The translations under genes were made by a program, and so were the position numbers. From the NCBI RefSeq assembly GCF_040712315.1, contig NC_134013.1:45451001-45515000 (forward strand): 64,000 nucleotides of DNA. Direction: 5' to 3'. Under the pieces are notes generated by a model, which had not been told where the DNA came from, did no database searches, and worked only from the letters and a program-made list of their open reading frames with translations. The stretch comes from Castanea sativa. Its lineage: Eukaryota; Streptophyta; Magnoliopsida; Fagales; Fagaceae. Shown in pieces: positions 1 through 10,246 of this stretch. Within the stretch, counting starts at the first letter, position 1. Every line of letters starts with the position of its first letter.

Positions 1-323
1 TTACAATCAAATTTGGCATGAAATTAAAGCCAACACAAAATAGTTGTAAATCACAGCTTTACAATATACATTGTTTGCCTATTGCATATATGCTTATGTA
101 GTTTCCATTTTGCACTAGGCTATCCATGAATGTTTTGAACTTTCATGCACAGTGGTGTGTTCTGTTGCTATATTTCTTTTATTGTCCAGTTGGTTCTGAA
201 TTGTGCTGTAGCCTAAATCTTCGGTTTAACATTTTTTTTGGCTTTAATTCGTTGTTGTAGCCTAAAGTTGTGATTTACAACTGTTTTGTGTTGGCTTTAA
301 TTTCGTGCCAAATTTTCTTGTAA
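1..323. repeat. Inverted repeat, 57-nt arms
   Basis: Bases 1-57 are the reverse complement of 267-323 with about five mismatches; the loop is about 210 nt. The right arm overlaps the start of LTR A, so the left arm may be the edge of an oppositely oriented copy that extends beyond the window. The stretch between the arms has no ORF of note. Confidence 0.75.
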
Positions 324-543
324 TTTTGTTCGATCTTTTGTACCCTGTATTTCATGTGGGATTTATTTGTAAGTGTTATGTGAGAGAGAGAGAGTGTGAA
401 GACTCAAGGAAATTATTGAAGACAAAAGAAGTTTTTGCAGGTAGCTTGCGAGTAACCTTCTCGCAAAGTGAGGCATGTGCTCAGCACATGACTGGAATGT
501 GAAAAGTCAAGACAGATGATGACAGCTAGTTTTCGCTAGTGTC

Positions 544-577
544 TCGCGGGTAAGGCCTTCCTGCGAGATACCCGCGA
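544..577. repeat. Perfect 9-bp hairpin in LTR A
   Basis: TCGCGGGTA at 544-552 is the exact reverse complement of TACCCGCGA at 569-577, with a 16-nt loop. It is part of a group of CGCGAG-type motifs in otherwise AT-rich DNA. Confidence 0.8.
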
Positions 578-631
578 AACAGTTTGTTTTGCTATTTTGT
601 CATATCTGCTCCACTACATCCTCATACACAC

Positions 632-639
632 TATATATA
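632..639 (+). promoter_or_regulatory. TATA box in LTR A
   Basis: TATATATA sits in a short block (cactatatataccatcatt) that recurs at the same relative place in both LTRs of element C (55310 and 61146). That conservation supports it as the LTR core promoter. Confidence 0.6.
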
Positions 640-1336
640 CCATCATTACCCACATATTGAGTAGAGATATTTTCAAAGAGAAAACCCTAGCCACAAACCC
701 TTAAGAGTGAGAGACTGTCATACCCACAATTCTCTACACCATCCATTGTGGTTTTCCTCTACTCCTACCTCTCCATTTCCAAATTCATGAAAGGTTGATA
801 GCTCAAACCCTTACCATACCCATACTGAGTGTAAAGTGAGGTTTTGATGCTATTGGGAAGTATTGGAAGAAGCCAAGTTTTGGCGGATGCAATCAGGTGC
901 ATTGCGGGATCCGGAAAGTTAGACAAAACACGGTTCTGAGAAGCCTCGTTAGAGTATGAGCTTGGAAAGGTTAGGTGCACTGGGTAGATTAGGCTTGGAG
1001 GGTCTCTTGCTATTCGTGTATCCCAACTTATTGTCTAGTAGATCGATTTACTGCTTGGTGGGCAGCAGAGAGGTTTTTCGCCGAGTTCTTCGGTTTCCTC
1101 TTCAATAACACATTGGTGTGTTATCTTGTGTTTGCATTTCTCTTCCCTACTCTTTTAGCTTTCATTTTACTGCTATGATTTGTTGAATATGGCTTAGGGT
1201 AGTTTTATTGTTTATTTGCTCACATTTACTCTATTCCGCACTTAGTTTAAGTTAGAGTAAAATCAACCGAGCCGTAATTTATTAATTTGGGGTCTAAACA
1301 GTTCTTGTGTTTTTAACACAAATCCAAGTATTCAAT

Positions 1337-1349
1337 TGGTATTAGAGTG
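1337..1349 (+). other. Primer-binding site of element A
   Basis: TGGTATTAGAGTG lies two bases after the LTR end. It differs by one base over its first 11 positions from TGGTATCAGAG, the usual plant Copia site complementary to initiator tRNA-Met. Confidence 0.75.
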
Positions 1350-1402
1350 GGTGCACTTGCTATGGTTTCATTACCCAAGTGCAATCCAAGACCCTTTTTG
1401 TG

Positions 1403-3243
1403 ATGGATCGGTCACAATCTCTCAATACTCCACCATACTTTGGTGGGAGCAACTATGCTTTTTGGAAAGTTCCTATGAGGGCATTCCTTTGTGCTATAGA
1501 TGAGTCTGTATGGGATTCCGTTGAGAATGGGTATGTTGGACCCATGATAGCCAAGTCCGAATGGGACAAGGCAGCTCTTGCTTTGGCAAATGCCAATAGC
1601 AAAGCAATTAATGCTATCTTTTGTGGTGTGTCCACTGATGAATTTCAAAGGATATCGCATGTGAAGACCGCCAAGGAAGCTTGGACAATTCTCGAGACTA
1701 CCTATGAAGGTACCGAGAAAGTCAGGACACAAAGCTCCAAATTCTTACCACTTGGTTTGAAGAACTCAAGATGAGTGACGATGAGTCATTTGACTCATTC
1801 TATGGGAAGCTCAATGAAATCATGATTGCCAAGCTCAATTTCGGTGAAAAGATTGAGGATGCCAAGGTGGTGAGAAAGATTTTGAGTTCCTTACCGGAGA
1901 GCTACTGTGTAAAGGTCACTGCTATAGAAGAAAGCAAACATTTGGATGAGATCAAGATTCAAGAGCTTAATGGATCTCTCCAAACATATGAGCTGGGACT
2001 GCCTTCTCACAAGCTAAGTAAATCACTTGCTCTCAAAACCATTAATGAGAGAATGGATGGCTCTTCCGAAGAAGATGATGTGGAGAAGGAAGTAGCATTC
2101 CTTGTGAAAAACTTTCGGAAATTTCTGAAGGTGAAGAATAGTGGGAAGTCTTTCAGCAAAGGAAAGTTTTCATCATCCAACGGTGGTAGGAAGGAGGTCA
2201 AGAAGAAAGATGGGAAGGACTCTCAACCTCCCCTCCCCTAAGGAGTTGTGTGCTACGAATGTAACGACCATGGACACATCAAGAAAGAATGTCCAAACTA
2301 CTTGAGAGGGAAGGGTAAAGTGTTTGCCACTACACTTAGCAACTTCGAAAGCTCAAATTTAGATATGAAAGAAGAGTGTGACAGTGACGGGAACTATAGG
2401 GCTTTCATGGCAATTACCTCCGTTGATTCTAGGGATGAATTAAGCAATTTGATAAATGAACTTGGTGAGCATTCCGAGGGTGAGGAAGTTGAAGAATCGG
2501 AAGATGAAGATGTATGCCAAAATGAAGGTGAGAAAAACCTTCAAGAAGTATATGATTCTTTGCTAGAAGATTGTGGAAAATATGCCAAGGTTGCTAACCA
2601 TGCAGTGAGAAAGATGAAGAAGATCGAAGAAGACCATAAGTGTACTCTTGTGCAACTTAAAGGGGTAAAGTGTGAAGTAGAAGGACTCAAGGGAGAGCTG
2701 GTTGAAGCTTACTTAAAGATCAAGTTTCTTGAACTTGAAATAATCCAAGCTAATGTCAAGGTTGAGTGTATCTCCACCAAGAAACTTGACAGCGTGCTGT
2801 CCTCACAAAAATCTTCACATGACAAGACTAGTTTGGGTTATACCGGAGAAGGAAGCTCTAGCAGCGAACCCAAGAAGGAAGTGAGGTTTTTATCAGTTAA
2901 GAGTGTTGAGAAACTTAAAGAAGTGAAGCCTGAGACTGAGACCCCTGCTGCTGAGAAGAGAACCACTGGTGCAAAACCAAAACTTAAAGGGAAGTCATTA
3001 CCCAAAAATCGAAGGGCGCCTCAAGTGAAGCATGTGTGTCATCATTGTGGCGTTCAAGGGCACACAAGACCCAATTGTTTCAAGCTTCATTCACTCAAGA
3101 AGGCTGACTCCATGCATGGCCAAAAAAGTTCAAAGAAAAGGCCAAAGGGAACACAACCTAAGGGAGAGCATGAAGGACATCTCATTGGAGACGTCATCGA
3201 AATGTTGAAGAACATCTCTCTATGCCTTGTTAGCTTAATTTAG
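1403..3243 (+). pseudogene. Gag of element A, with two CCHC zinc knuckles
   Basis: The reading begins MDRSQSLNTPP and runs into a UBN2/DUF4219-type Copia gag body (FGGSNYAFWK near the start), which forms the particle shell. A first zinc knuckle, CYECNDHGHIKKEC, lies at about 2251-2292. A charged, probably coiled-coil middle follows, then a second knuckle, CHHCGVQGHTRPNC, at about 3037-3078. The start is chosen for the family's usual MxxxQSLxxPP opening. It is broken by a frameshift near 1725, so the frame changes between 1774 and 1771, and by a TAA stop at 2239-2241. The middle part after 2248 is open for 331 codons. Double-knuckle gags of this kind are known from SIRE1-like elements. No pol follows. 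Confidence 0.8.
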
Positions 3244-4786
3244 AGATTGGAAAGCTATGTTGGTTGTACCCCTCCATCCAAGGTTCTTACCCCAAAACAC
3301 TCGCAAAGTGTGGGTGAAGAAGGGTACTCATGCATGATTACTCGCTATGCCCATGCATTAATTCTTCCAATGTTTAGGGTCATAGGTTTATGCATCATGT
3401 CATATAAAATCTTCTTGTGCCATTGCTTCCAGTTCATAGCATGTTTCTTTTGCAAGTTGCATTTTGTTCTTGTTTTTGTTGATCTTACTTTTGTTGTTAT
3501 GTTTTTTAGTGTGTTGAAAAATTCAAAAACCCATAAAATATTTAAAAATATCTAAAAAGTTTGATCGCTTGTGTTATGTATATCACATGTGAGTTTGGCC
3601 TAGTACCTTCGTACTAATGGCGTAGTGCATTTACGTGCTTAGCTTGATTTGTATTCACATCTATTTTTGTGGGAAAAATCTTGAAATCTAGTGTGATTGT
3701 TGTAAATTGATCTTCAAGCTTGTCATGAATGATTAGTCAATAGTCTTGTTGGTATTGATACATGCATAGACTTGTGCCTATGTCTTTTCCAACATTTTTA
3801 TATTTTTGTTTATAGCTCATCAAATGTCTAATCTCAAAAAGAGTAATTGAGCTGCAAAAGCCGTCGCACATATTAGTATTTGACTAGGAAAAAGGGAAAG
3901 CGACTTGTATTAAAATATATGGTGCCTCAAAAAGCCAAAGGCTTACTCTTAAAATTGAAATATCCCAAATTTCAGGCATCGATCTCAAAATGAGATGTAT
4001 TGTTACAAAATGATCAAATGTTATGATTTGTAAAATAGCCAAATAAAAAGCTTCAAAGAGATGTAATAATTTTCTTGTGGAAGATCATATATGTTCATTT
4101 CTATAATTGAGATAGTCCACTTGACTTAGTACTAGTTGTGTATGACTTGATTGAATGGATCATTGAAGCTTCTCTCTAAACTAATGACTGTTCCACTTTT
4201 AATACTCACACAAAACACACAAGACTTTGTTCAATGAATGCTTATTTCATTTGTGTGATTGTATGTGTTCAAATGTGATTTATATACTCAATCGCTTCTT
4301 GATCAAACACAAAAAGATTTTTTAGTATTTTATTTGTCTTTGAAAGTGTTTTTATACTTTCGTGTTTTGAGTTTTTGTTCAAAGTGCATTTTTCTTATTT
4401 TCAACAAAAACTTTTTCAGAGGCATTTTCGCAAGAAGCTTGCGACTAAGCTTTTCTCGTGAAAATGGGTTAAGGCAAAAACATGGAAACATAAAATTTAG
4501 ATAGAAACTTTCGCGATTGTCTTGCGACTGTTTCACAAGTATTGCTTACCCGCAGAAAATATTTGTGCTTCAGATGCATTTTTTGTGAGTACTTCGCGAG
4601 ATGGTAACCCGCGAAAAATAAGTGTTTTTAGTTTTAAAAGGTTGATGTAGATGTTTTTTCAAACATACCCTATTTCACTTCTTTTGCCTCCCTCATGCCT
4701 CTCTCAACCCAAAACTGTTTTTTACTAAAAAATCCAACCAAAACTCAAGAGAAAACTTTTTTCAAATCATATCCAAGGTATGTTTC
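3244..4786 (+). other. Non-coding 3' interior of element A
   Basis: No credible coding region. It matches the 3' interior of element C in many short blocks, for example gtttggcctagtaccttcgtac near 3593 and 58620. A cluster of CGCGA/GCGAG motifs occurs at about 4425-4615, echoing the cluster in the LTR. The sequence is cut off at 4786 by the B1 LTR. Confidence 0.65.
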
Positions 4787-6195
4787 TGATGGATAAATAC
4801 ATGTTTGTATCGCATACAAAACATACACAGTAGAGAAATAACGGATCTACTTCGTTTGCTATTGATAACATGCACTTTGTAAGTTTCAGAATTTAAGAAC
4901 AAGAGAGTGTACCTTGGAGCGGTGAATTTCAAAAACGAAGATCAGAAGCACTTGGGAACACTTTCAATCTTCACTCCAATTCCACTAATGTCCAAGATGT
5001 GTGGTCTCTCAATCAGTTTTCAAAGGGAGAATGTCAAAGTGTCTAACACTTCTTACACACCATTTTACAATAGTGTTATATTTCTCACTCCCAAAATTCT
5101 ATATGTTTCTCCATTTGTACCTAACTGATTATCTAATTGGGCTGGCCTTTTGGACCTTTCCAATTGGGGTTAAGTGTGTGGCTTGGAGTGGGACCAAAAT
5201 GGACCAATAAGACACTAACTCCAATGGGCCTTGGGCTTTTCAGTTAACTCTTGACAAGTCCAAAGTTACCATTAATTATATTTAATATCACTATATAAAT
5301 ATAATTGCACTCTAGGCCTTATTTATAAATTATATCCCACGACATTATTGTACATGCAACCCCTTCATAAAATATTCGTAGTAATACAAAGTCATGAATA
5401 TAGACTTTCACTTTGTAGATTACTACATCTTAATTCCTTAAGTACCCGGTTTAATCCTTCAAGTTATTCACTATATATTTATGAAATCCAATTCCATAAA
5501 TATATACTTTAGTAACTCCTTACTAGAGTGGTTAGGCCTAACTCTCTGAATAACTAAACCCATTAAACTTATCACAAGGGAATATTTTGTATCTCCGTTA
5601 AGAGACTATGAATTCCATCTTGAGAAGATATGTTCCATCAACACTAAATGTGGTTGCCCAACATACTGAGGTTTTGACCGTAACTATAGATCTCACTCCT
5701 GATATATCAAAGCAACCTATACTTCATGATCAGGTCCACTATCCTCTCAGGATTAAGAGTTCATGTAAATATAAGCCGTGAGTTCATTATTCATTTGACA
5801 GCCGTTAGAAGAATAATAAATTTCACAGCGATCTAGTTCAATATGTCTTAACTCTTAAGACATATCAACATAGCAACTAGAAATCTCCATTTCTATGATC
5901 AAGACAAATCATCTTAGTTGATATGTTATAGTCTTTGCAGATAAAATGCCCAATTTCATCACCAACTACGAACTAAAATTCTAAGTTTACAAAGAACTTG
6001 TGATTTATATCTTCTGCGACTAAATCAAATAAATCACACACTATGCATCTTATAGACTATATGATAATGTCCCAATATTTATGTTACCATTATTTTTAGA
6101 TAATAATAAAACAACTTTATTAAACACAACATTAAGTCATACATAATGTCATACATAGCATTATATAATAGGATTTAAGGGCACACATCCTAACA
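4787..6195 (-). repeat. B1 3' LTR (left), subfamily B-I
   Basis: It runs from TGATGG to CCTAACA on the + strand, about 1.4 kb, and aligns by eye along its length with seven other family-B LTRs in the window. On the element's own strand it begins TGTTAGGATG, directly after a purine-rich tract. Confidence 0.85.
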
Positions 6196-6208
6196 GTCTC
6201 CCACTTAC
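6196..6208 (-). other. Polypurine tract of B1
   Basis: On the - strand the reading is GTAAGTGGGAGAC immediately before the LTR start TGTTAGG. The same arrangement is seen at B2 (47098 onward). Confidence 0.6.
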
Positions 6209-6209
6209 C

Positions 6210-7049
6210 CTAAAGACTATTGTGCACTAATCTAACTCCCATCTCCTCCAAATGTGACTTGAAAGTACTTTGAGGCAAGGCTTTGGTAAAGGGATCTGCT
6301 AGATTCTTTGCACCATTAATCTTTACAACAACCACATCTCCTCGAGCAACAGTGTCTCGAATGATGTGGTACTTTCTTTCTATGTGCTTTCCTTTCTTGT
6401 GATTCCTTGGATCCTTGGAGTGTGCAACCGTTCCACTATTGTCGCAAAATAATGTAATAGGAACTTGCTCAATTCTCAAAACACCAAGATCAGAAAGGAA
6501 TTTCTTGAGCCAAATAGCCTCCTTTGCTGCTTCACAAGCAGCAACATATTTAGCTTCCATGGTAGAGTCGGCAATACAAGATTGCTTAACACTCCTCCAA
6601 CTTATGGCTCCACCTCCCAAGGTGAATACACAACCTGACATGGATTTTCTGAAATCTAGATCCGACTGAAAATTTGAATCTATATAGCCAATGGGAATCA
6701 AATCCTCACACCGGTAAACAAGCATATAATCCTTCGTTCTCCTTAGATACTTGAGAATATGCTTTACAGCTTGCCAATGTTTTGGTCCTGGATTTGATTG
6801 ATATCGGTTGACCATGCCAACTGAATAATAAATATTTGGTCTAGTACAAAGCGTGGCATACATGAGACTTCCTACAGCAGAAGCATAAGGAACTTGTCTC
6901 ATCATATTTTCTTCCTTTTGAGTTTTAGGCCTTTGGTCATTAGACAAAGGAACTCCATGTCTAAAAGGAAGTAATCCTTTCTTGGAGTTTTGCATGCTAA
7001 ACCATTTTAGAACCTTATCTATATATCCAGCTTGTAACAAGCCTAACAT
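6210..7049 (-). pseudogene. B1 RT C-terminus and RNase H
   Basis: An open stretch of 279 codons covering the RT connection (PYASAVGSLMYATLCTRPNI) and the Ty1/Copia RNase H, which removes RNA from the RNA-DNA hybrid. Visible RNase H parts are YIDSNF (first Asp), STMEAKYVAACEA and LFCDNSG. The family norm, and the B2 copy here, is STMEAEY: the Glu aligned with E48 of E. coli RNase HI is Lys in B1, so this RNase H should be inactive. The protein ends normally at LVHNSL, next to the polypurine tract. Confidence 0.85.
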
Positions 7050-7121
7050 CTTATTCTTTCAATCTCACCAAAGCTTGATCCTTAGAATATAATTAGCTTC
7101 GCCCAAGTCCTTCATATCAAA

Positions 7122-8135
7122 CTAGCTTGACAACCAAACTTTAACCAATGACATTACTTCTACATCATTTCCAATGAGTAGAATGTCATCAACATAAAGC
7201 ACTAGGAACATTACTACTTTGTCTCGATGTCTTTTGTACACACATGGTTCATCAAGATTTTGTTCAAAACCAAATGACTTGATTTCTTGATCAAATCTGA
7301 TGTTCCATGATCTAGATGCTTGCTTAAGTCCATAAATGGACCTTTTTAACTTGCATACCATATGCTCTTGGTTCTTTGCCATGAAACCTTCCGGTTGCAT
7401 CATATAGATTTCTTTTTCAAGATTGCCATTAAGAAATGCCGTCTTGACATCCATTTGTAAAATCTCATAATCACAATGAGCAGCAATGGATAAAAGAATT
7501 CTAATAGATTTAAGCATGGCTACTGGCGAAAAGGTTTCATCATAGTCAGTGCCTTCTTTTTGTGTATACCCTTTCGCCACTAGTCTTGCTTTACAGGTTT
7601 CAACCTTTCCATCTATCCCTCTCTTCCTCTTGTAAACCCATTTGCAACCAACAGGTTTAATGCCGTTAAACGCTTCTGCAAGATACCAAACTTGATTGGA
7701 ATACATAGAATCTAATTTAGATTTCATAGCATTTACCCAATGATGTGCATCTATATCATTTATGGCTTCCTTATAAGTGTAGGGATCCGATTCAGCCTCT
7801 TCTAAGATAGCTTCATAAGTTTCTCCCAAACCTATATATCTTATAGGAGGCCGAACAATTCTCCCACTACGATGAGGAACCTTTGTACTAGACATCTCAT
7901 AAGTAATAACTTGTGGTGTATCCGATACAACCACATCTTCCCCAGTTTCATCCATTGGTTGTTCAACTACAAGTTCTTTCATTTCAGCCAATACAACTCT
8001 ACTTCTAGGAGTAATATTATTCATGTAGTCATTTTCCAAGAATTTGGCATTTGTGCTAACAAACACTTTATTATCCTTATGACTATAGAATAAACCTCCA
8101 ACAGTTCCTTTTGGATACCCTACAAAAAATACCAC
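7122..8135 (-). pseudogene. B1 integrase C-terminus and reverse transcriptase
   Basis: An open stretch of 337 codons in the same frame as its neighbours. It starts in the integrase C-terminal region (VGYPKGTVGGLFYS), passes a linker, then enters the Copia RT domain: GCKWVYKRKR, ARLVAKGYTQKEG, FSPVAMLKSIRILLSIAA, QMDVKTAFLNGNLEKEIYM and the catalytic LYVDDILLIGND near the 3' end. It ends at a TAG (7119-7121) where the related B2 copy has a Gln codon (CAA). Two further stops follow within about 75 bases before the next open stretch. Confidence 0.85.
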
Positions 8136-8798
8136 TTCTATTTTAGACTCTAACTTGTCAAACTTTCCTTTTTACACATGTGCTGGACAACCCCAAATAT
8201 GGAGATGTCACATACTAGGCTTATGTCCATTCCACAACTCTACAGGTGTTTTAGGAACAAACTTCGAAGGTACTAAATTCAGAAGATACATTGCAGTATT
8301 TAAGGCATATCCCCAAAAAGAAATTGGTAGAGTTGAGTAACTCATCATAGATCTAACCATATCTAAAAGAGTCCTATTCCTTCCTTCTGCTGCACCATTT
8401 TGTTGTGGAGTTCCAGGTGCAGTCAACTGGGATATTATCCCGTTTTCAGTCAAGTAATCCTTGAAATCCCCAAGAAGGTATTTACCACCTCGATCAGATC
8501 GAATGGCCACTATGTGTTTACCCAATTGATTCTCAACTTCAGCCCTAAATTCTTTGAACTTGTCAAAGGCTTCGAACTTCTGTCTCATTAGGTACACATA
8601 ACCAAATCTAGAGTAATCATTAGTGAATGTAATGAAATACTCATAATCACCTCTTGCTTGGATTGACATAGGACCACATACATCTGAATGTACTAGTTCT
8701 AGCAAATCTTGGGCTCTTCTGCCATTTGCATTAAAATGTCGTTTTGTCATTTTACCTTCCAAACAAGATTCGCAAACTGGAAAACCATCAAAGTCCAT
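8136..8798 (-). pseudogene. B1 integrase core
   Basis: This reads VCESCLEGKMTKRHF (end of the zinc-binding part) and then the rve core with its DDE residues: first Asp in LVHSDVCGPM, second in AIRSDRGGKYL, Glu in QQNGAAEGRNRTLLD. The catalytic triad is intact. Stops occur after HKPSM (8205-8207) and a little further on, consistent with CGA to TGA and CAA to TAA changes. Integrase inserts the cDNA in the host genome. Confidence 0.85.
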
Positions 8799-8804
8799 GG
8801 GCCC

Positions 8805-9281
8805 TCAAAGTCTTTGAACTCTGTTTGAATTAATATGACCCAAACGTAAGTGCCAAAGATATGCTTCACTAGTAGAAGGAAACTTTCTCTTTAAGTATTT
8901 TACATGAGAGTTATTATCTAATTCAAAATTATATAATTCATACTTATCAGGAGTTAAAATATAAAGACCATCTACAATATTGCTAGAATAGATAAACACT
9001 TTACCCTTCTTTATTACAACATTGTCTTTAAGAATAAAACAATATCCATGTTTACCCAAATAAGTTGCAAAAATTAAATTCCTACGAGCATTAGGTACAT
9101 AAAGACAGTCTTTCAATATTAAAACCCTAGACTCAAAGCATAAATTAACAACTCTAACAGCTACAACCGGAATTCTGCTCCCATCAGCCAAAGTAAGAAA
9201 CAATTCCCTTTCATTAAGCTTTTTGGTCTCTTAGAACCCCTGCGAAGAATTGCAGATATGATTAGTACAACCTGAATCCAC
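8805..9281 (-). pseudogene. B1 aspartic protease and GAG-pre-integrase region
   Basis: The retroviral-type aspartic protease motif reads YVDSGCTNHICN, just after a stop at 9282-9284. A further stop lies shortly before 9203. The stretch LFLTLADGSRIPVV follows, then CLYVPNARRNLIF, and the GAG-pre-integrase part ends in the HLRLGHIN motif near 8830. This protease matures the Gag-Pol polyprotein. Confidence 0.8.
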
Positions 9282-9284
9282 ATA

Positions 9285-10184
9285 CTAAGAATCTGTGGGA
9301 TTTTGTACTAAACATATTTCAAGGAGGAATGAACTTTTCATACCCTTATTATTGGCAGCCTTGAACTTTGGACAATTCCTCTTCCAATGTCCTTTCTCAC
9401 CACAATGGAAACACTTTCCTTTGATCTTCTTTCCTTTGTCGACAACCCCTAAGGAAATTTGCTTACCCTCTTGCTTAGTGAAGTCTTTCTTCTTCTTCTT
9501 CTTACCCTTCCCTTTCGACTTAGGTTGAGAAGTAGATGCTTCACCCACATTGGCTTCAACACTAGAAGTACCAAGGATGCCTTCCGCCGCCACTAACTCA
9601 TTCATTAATTTAGACAAAGAATAAATCTTTTTGTTCATATTGTAATTGAGTCTGAATTCCTTGAATGATTCCGGTAGTGACTAGAGTATCATATCCACTT
9701 GGGATTCTCCATCAATGTCGGCACCTAAAACTTCTAATGTGTTCAGATTAGAGATCATTGTAAGACAATGCTCTCTCACTGAACTACCTTCAGCCATTTT
9801 GGTATTATAAATTTGCCTCATGGTTTCTTGCCTTGTTGAACGGCCTTGCTCACCAAACATCTCCTTCAGACTTAGCATAATGTCCGAAGCTAGTTCTACA
9901 TCCTGCATTTGATGTTGTAGAACATTTGAGATAGAGGCTAGGATATAGCACTTGACCATCTCATTAGATTTTTGCCAACGATCATATTGCTGTTTTTCCT
10001 TAAAAGGAGCATCTAATGAAGGAAAGCTAGGACATGGTTGAGTAAGCACATATTTGTGCTCTTCAGCTGTAAGAACAATGTCCAAATTTCTTTTCCAGTC
10101 AACATAGTTGGATCTAGTCAGTTTGTTTTGATTAAGAATAGTAACAAGTGGGCTAAATGACGCCATGATAGAATCTGAAAACAA
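9285..10184 (-). pseudogene. B1 Gag with one CCHC zinc knuckle
   Basis: The reading starts with MASFSPLVTIL (Met codon at about 10166) or at an upstream Met at 10184. The body is of the UBN2/retrotran-gag type (NYVDWKRNLDIVL, REHCLTMISNLNTLEV). A TAG at 9678-9680 interrupts it, probably from CAG. The same frame continues to a Lys-rich stretch and the knuckle CFHCGEKGHWKRNC at about 9380-9421. The gag lies only about 60-80 bases from the LTR, so the leader is unusually short, and I see no good tRNA-Met primer site in it. Confidence 0.8.
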
Positions 10185-10246
10185 TAAACATGAATATAAT
10201 AAGTAAACTGGACATTATCAATTTAGCATATAAACATATAGTATGG

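Larger units (their letters stand above)
254..1334 (+). repeat. 5' LTR of element A
   Basis: The LTR is recognised by similarity to the LTR pair of element C: the start around 254-345, the stretch ending in a box near 1090-1160 (tgtgttatcttgtgtttgca) and the terminal part before the primer site. The left edge is uncertain by about 10 bases because the start lies inside an inverted repeat. It ends in CA at 1334, directly before the primer-binding site. It holds a TATA box at 632-639 and a cluster of CG-rich palindromic motifs at 430-580. Confidence 0.7.
254..4786 (+). mobile_element. Element A: gag-only Sirevirus-like LTR retrotransposon, 3' end lost
   Basis: Order on the + strand: LTR, tRNA-Met-type primer-binding site, a gag region with two zinc knuckles, then about 1.5 kb of non-coding interior. 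There is no protease, integrase or RT anywhere in it. The gag type (UBN2-like body, and a second knuckle of the form CHHCGxxGHxRPxC) and the primer site fit Copia elements of the Sirevirus/SIRE-Maximus group. The interior at 3550-4600 is recognisably related to 58500-59640 of element C, so both belong to one family. The element stops where the B1 LTR begins at 4787, and its 3' LTR is not found on the other side of B1. Confidence 0.75.
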
